Assembly: GCA_013398055.1 (NCBI GenBank)
Contig: VZRS01002658.1
Location: forward strand, 47,732-111,731
Direction: 5' to 3'
DNA: 64,000 nt
Source: Ifrita kowaldi
Taxonomy: Eukaryota > Chordata > Aves > Passeriformes > Cinclosomatidae
The position numbers and the translations under genes were made by a program. Positions 61,341 to 64,000 of the stretch are shown here, piece by piece (positions within the stretch are counted from its first letter, which is position 1; every line of letters begins with the position of its first letter). The notes beneath the pieces were generated by a model. The model saw nothing but the letters and a program-made list of their open reading frames with translations. It searched no databases and was not told where the DNA came from.

Positions 61341-64000
61341 GATATGAGTAGTTGTGTGAATTAGAGTAGCCGAGCCAGAAGGATTTATTAAATGACCAGC
61401 TCATCAACCTCCCTTGGTTTGGAGGGTTTTTTCCTGATTTTGGTTTCTGTTATGGTGTATTTTGTATAAAACCATTGGATCTGAATTTTAGAGGCTAATG
61501 TGTGGCATACTGATGTTTCAGTAACAATGTCGTAATAATGGCACACAGGAATATAAGTTAGCTGTACTTAGTCTTCAGCTGTTCATGCTGAAAATCTCAG
61601 CAGTCTAGTACCTTATTTTTGATTTTTTTTAATTGTATACAGAAAATGGATAGGATTTTTGTCCTACAGATGACTGGCTGAGCAGTTGAGAGATTAAGCA
61701 AAAAGTCATTGCCAGGCCTAGCACCTCTGTTTTTTGAGGGCAGTATCAAGACTTGGTGTAGTTCCTATATTGGAGCCTATAGGCTTTTGCATTTTTCTTT
61801 TCTTCACTAACAGCATTCAGATCTGTTAAACATCACGCTTCAATAAAGTGGCTGTGCCCTCATGAGAGGAGGAATGAAGTGTCTGCCTCCAGCACAAGGA
61901 AGTAAATTATCTGCAGGGTTCTGGGGGTTGACTGAGCAAGCCTGGAAAGGAGAGCTGTAAGCTGACACGAGGAGGGCAAGGATGTTCCAGGGAAAAGCCA
62001 CTCTGTTGTTAATGTCCTAATGTATGCAGCCTTGTGGTAGGTACAGTAGGCTTGTTTTGGGCTCTACTGTTTCAGTGATCAGCTATATCTTTTATTCTGC
62101 ATAACTGTATAACAGAGGAAGATGGAGTTTTAGCTTACCTGAAAGCAGGTACCTCTTGAGGAAATGACATGCTTGAAACTTGCTTCAAACTATAAACTGG
62201 GGTTCTCTAATTCCTTAAGAACCCCTCAAAGCAAAAGGCCTGCAGTGGGAGGGGGAGGAAGTGGAATCCTAGGGCTCCCCTAAAGCATCTTTTACTGAAT
62301 TCCTTTATATGAAATTTCAGGGGTGATGTTTTTGTTTATTTGTTTGTTTTGTTTCCCACCCACCCCCACACCTTCCAGTGGGAGCTGGCTCACCAGTTTT
62401 TTAATTCAGCATAATAGTCATCCACGACCTCCACTAATTCCATCTTTTATCTATATCTGGATGTTTTCCCTCATTTTTGGCATATTAAAATAAAATAAGC
62501 TTATGTCTTGTCTTACTAATGAATATTTAGTGTAAACAACAGAAGGAATAACTAACAACTCTGGGAACGAAAGCCAACGGCAGGAATAGACTGTAAGCAT
62601 TTCAGTGCTTTGAAGCCAGCCTGTCTATTCAGTGCATCTTTTATTCCTGCAGCACTGAATGCTAAAGAGGACGTGTATAGCCGGGGTTTCTTCTGCAGCT
62701 TTCTGTCATTGAGGCTGACAACATACAGGGAACACTGTTAACCGTTGTGCAGTAGGACTTAGCAAGGACTTTGCACTGTTGTAATGTAAGTGGTCTATCT
62801 GAGCTTTTAGTAATGAGAAAATGTTTCAAATGTAGTATTTTGAATGGGTTTGTGGGTTTTTTTGCTGGGGTTTATTTGTTGGGTTTGGTTTTTTTTTTTT
62901 GTGATTTCATCTCAGCATTATAGGAGAGACAATTTTTTTGTTTTTAAGAAATCTACTAAGCTGATTCCTTATATACCTAAAGCTGAGTAGTTACAGTATT
63001 GAGTAGCATTTTAGAAACAAAAAAGGGTTTTAGAAACAGAAAAATGAATCCACTGTTTTTAACGCTAGCATTGCCATGTCTAGAGTTCTGTCTCTTTTAT
63101 TAGTGGATTCAGGTAAGTGCTCATGTAGCTTTAGCCTTTAACAAGGGGAAAAGTGTTGAACACTAGCGAACAGTTTTTTCTGCTGGATATAAAATGAATA
63201 CTGGAATTAAATGTGTATTTGAGTTGGTCTTAAAACACCCAACTAAAAATTGCTTACTCCTAGTCCAGTGCCATTCTCATGATTTTGCCAGTATTGTCAT
63301 CTCACAACCCCTGTCTAGCAATAGTACTTCTTTTTTCTGAATAGCTTCCTTCTTGTTGAAAATTATTGGGCCTTTAAGTATTCCCTCCCTTAAAAACTTG
63401 AGTGCGTTTGTGAGAACATGAGGGATACAGATTTGTTGTTCTTTCTCTAAAAGAGGTGGGGAAATACAGGCGACACACAGTGAGTACAGTGAACTTTGAT
63501 AGCTCAAGCTACTGAAATTTCAACCTGAGACACACAGAACAACAGTAGCATGAAGTACAAATGAAATACTTTACCCCAGCACCTGTATCCATCTGTCTAT
63601 ACTTAGAAAACACATTGGATTCAGTGTTTATTAAAACCTGAAAACAAACATTCAATGTTTATTAAGATCTTTGCATACTTCCTATGCAAAGAAAAAAAAT
63701 TATTCTTACATTTCCCTTCTTAGTTACGTCTCTAATTCAGGTTAGCAGAACCATAAGGGGCTTGGAGGAGTTACCCACTCCATGATTTAGGTAAGGCAGA
63801 AACAATAGTTACTTGCAGTTTCTGACAGCTGTTTGTCAGAAATGTTCTTGACAAATCCGGATGCTGAGATCCTTTTGTTTTGTTTTCCTGCTAGTTCATG
63901 ATTTGGAGGTGCATATAAGAAAGAAAATGTAAGAATTTGACAGTGTTGTGACAGATGTTTTTAGTAAAAGTAACAGTTTAGCTGATGAAAGGGTTATCCT
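61341..64000. other. Sequence downstream of CpG island, nothing recognised
   Basis: AT-rich, intron-like sequence with T-rich runs near 62850-62900. If the island is the ZDHHC2 promoter reading in the + direction, this is probably its first intron. No coding exon, RNA gene or repeat family was recognised up to the window end. Confidence 0.5.

Noticed and set aside
1..64000. CRISPR arrays, operons, phage genes or other prokaryotic systems
   Set aside because: The window is split-gene vertebrate DNA, and no regularly spaced direct repeats or bacterial gene organisation were seen.
1..64000. tRNA, rRNA or snRNA genes
   Set aside because: No A-box/B-box pair with cloverleaf arms, or recognisable structural RNA sequence, was noticed. 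The tRNA-Trp-like string at 25192 is a retroviral primer site, not a tRNA gene.

Overview
This window is vertebrate nuclear DNA, most probably from a bird of the Neoaves. It holds almost all of one large split gene on the + strand, MICU3 (mitochondrial calcium uptake family member 3, also called EFHA2). Avian origin is supported by a CR1 LINE 3' end, by three copies of an endogenous retroviral LTR family that I recall as widespread in neoavian genomes, and by two fragments of an alpharetrovirus-like endogenous retrovirus whose primer binding site resembles the tRNA-Trp type. The species cannot be fixed from the sequence.

Layout: 1-95 is the 3' part of MICU3 exon 1 inside a CpG-rich start region; the upstream part, with the initiator and mitochondrial targeting sequence, lies outside the window. 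Exons 2-14 run from 13088 to 45849 and join in consistent phase into one open frame of 434 codons (31 from exon 1 and 403 from exons 2-14), ending at TAA 45841-45843. The protein carries two canonical EF-hand loops and a conserved C-terminal cysteine. A donor lies six bases after the stop, and a strong acceptor at 51693 opens what is probably the 3' UTR exon (exon 15), with candidate poly(A) signals from 52268 to 53950. About 54.0-60.4 kb is intergenic sequence in which I recognise nothing. A CpG island at about 60.48-61.34 kb is probably the promoter of the next gene, ZDHHC2 by vertebrate synteny, but no ZDHHC2 coding sequence is visible and one N sits inside the island.

Mobile elements fill parts of the introns: an antisense ERVL-like LTR (2971-3591), an antisense CR1 (8619-9055), an antisense alpharetrovirus-like LTR with its adjoining internal sequence (12022-12598), a sense LTR with PBS and leader of the same family (24918-25322), an antisense ERVL-like LTR fragment (39866-40005), a short CR1 tail (48478-48536) and a sense ERVL-like LTR fragment (50718-51020). 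The two alpharetrovirus-like pieces lie in opposite orientation on either side of exons 2-6, and each ends at a single N.

I found no prokaryotic-type system, CRISPR array or clearly new gene family. The points most worth checking are a possible alternative MICU3 C-terminus encoded by the exon at 51693, possible LTR-driven truncated MICU3 transcripts, and the single-base Ns, which may be collapsed assembly gaps.
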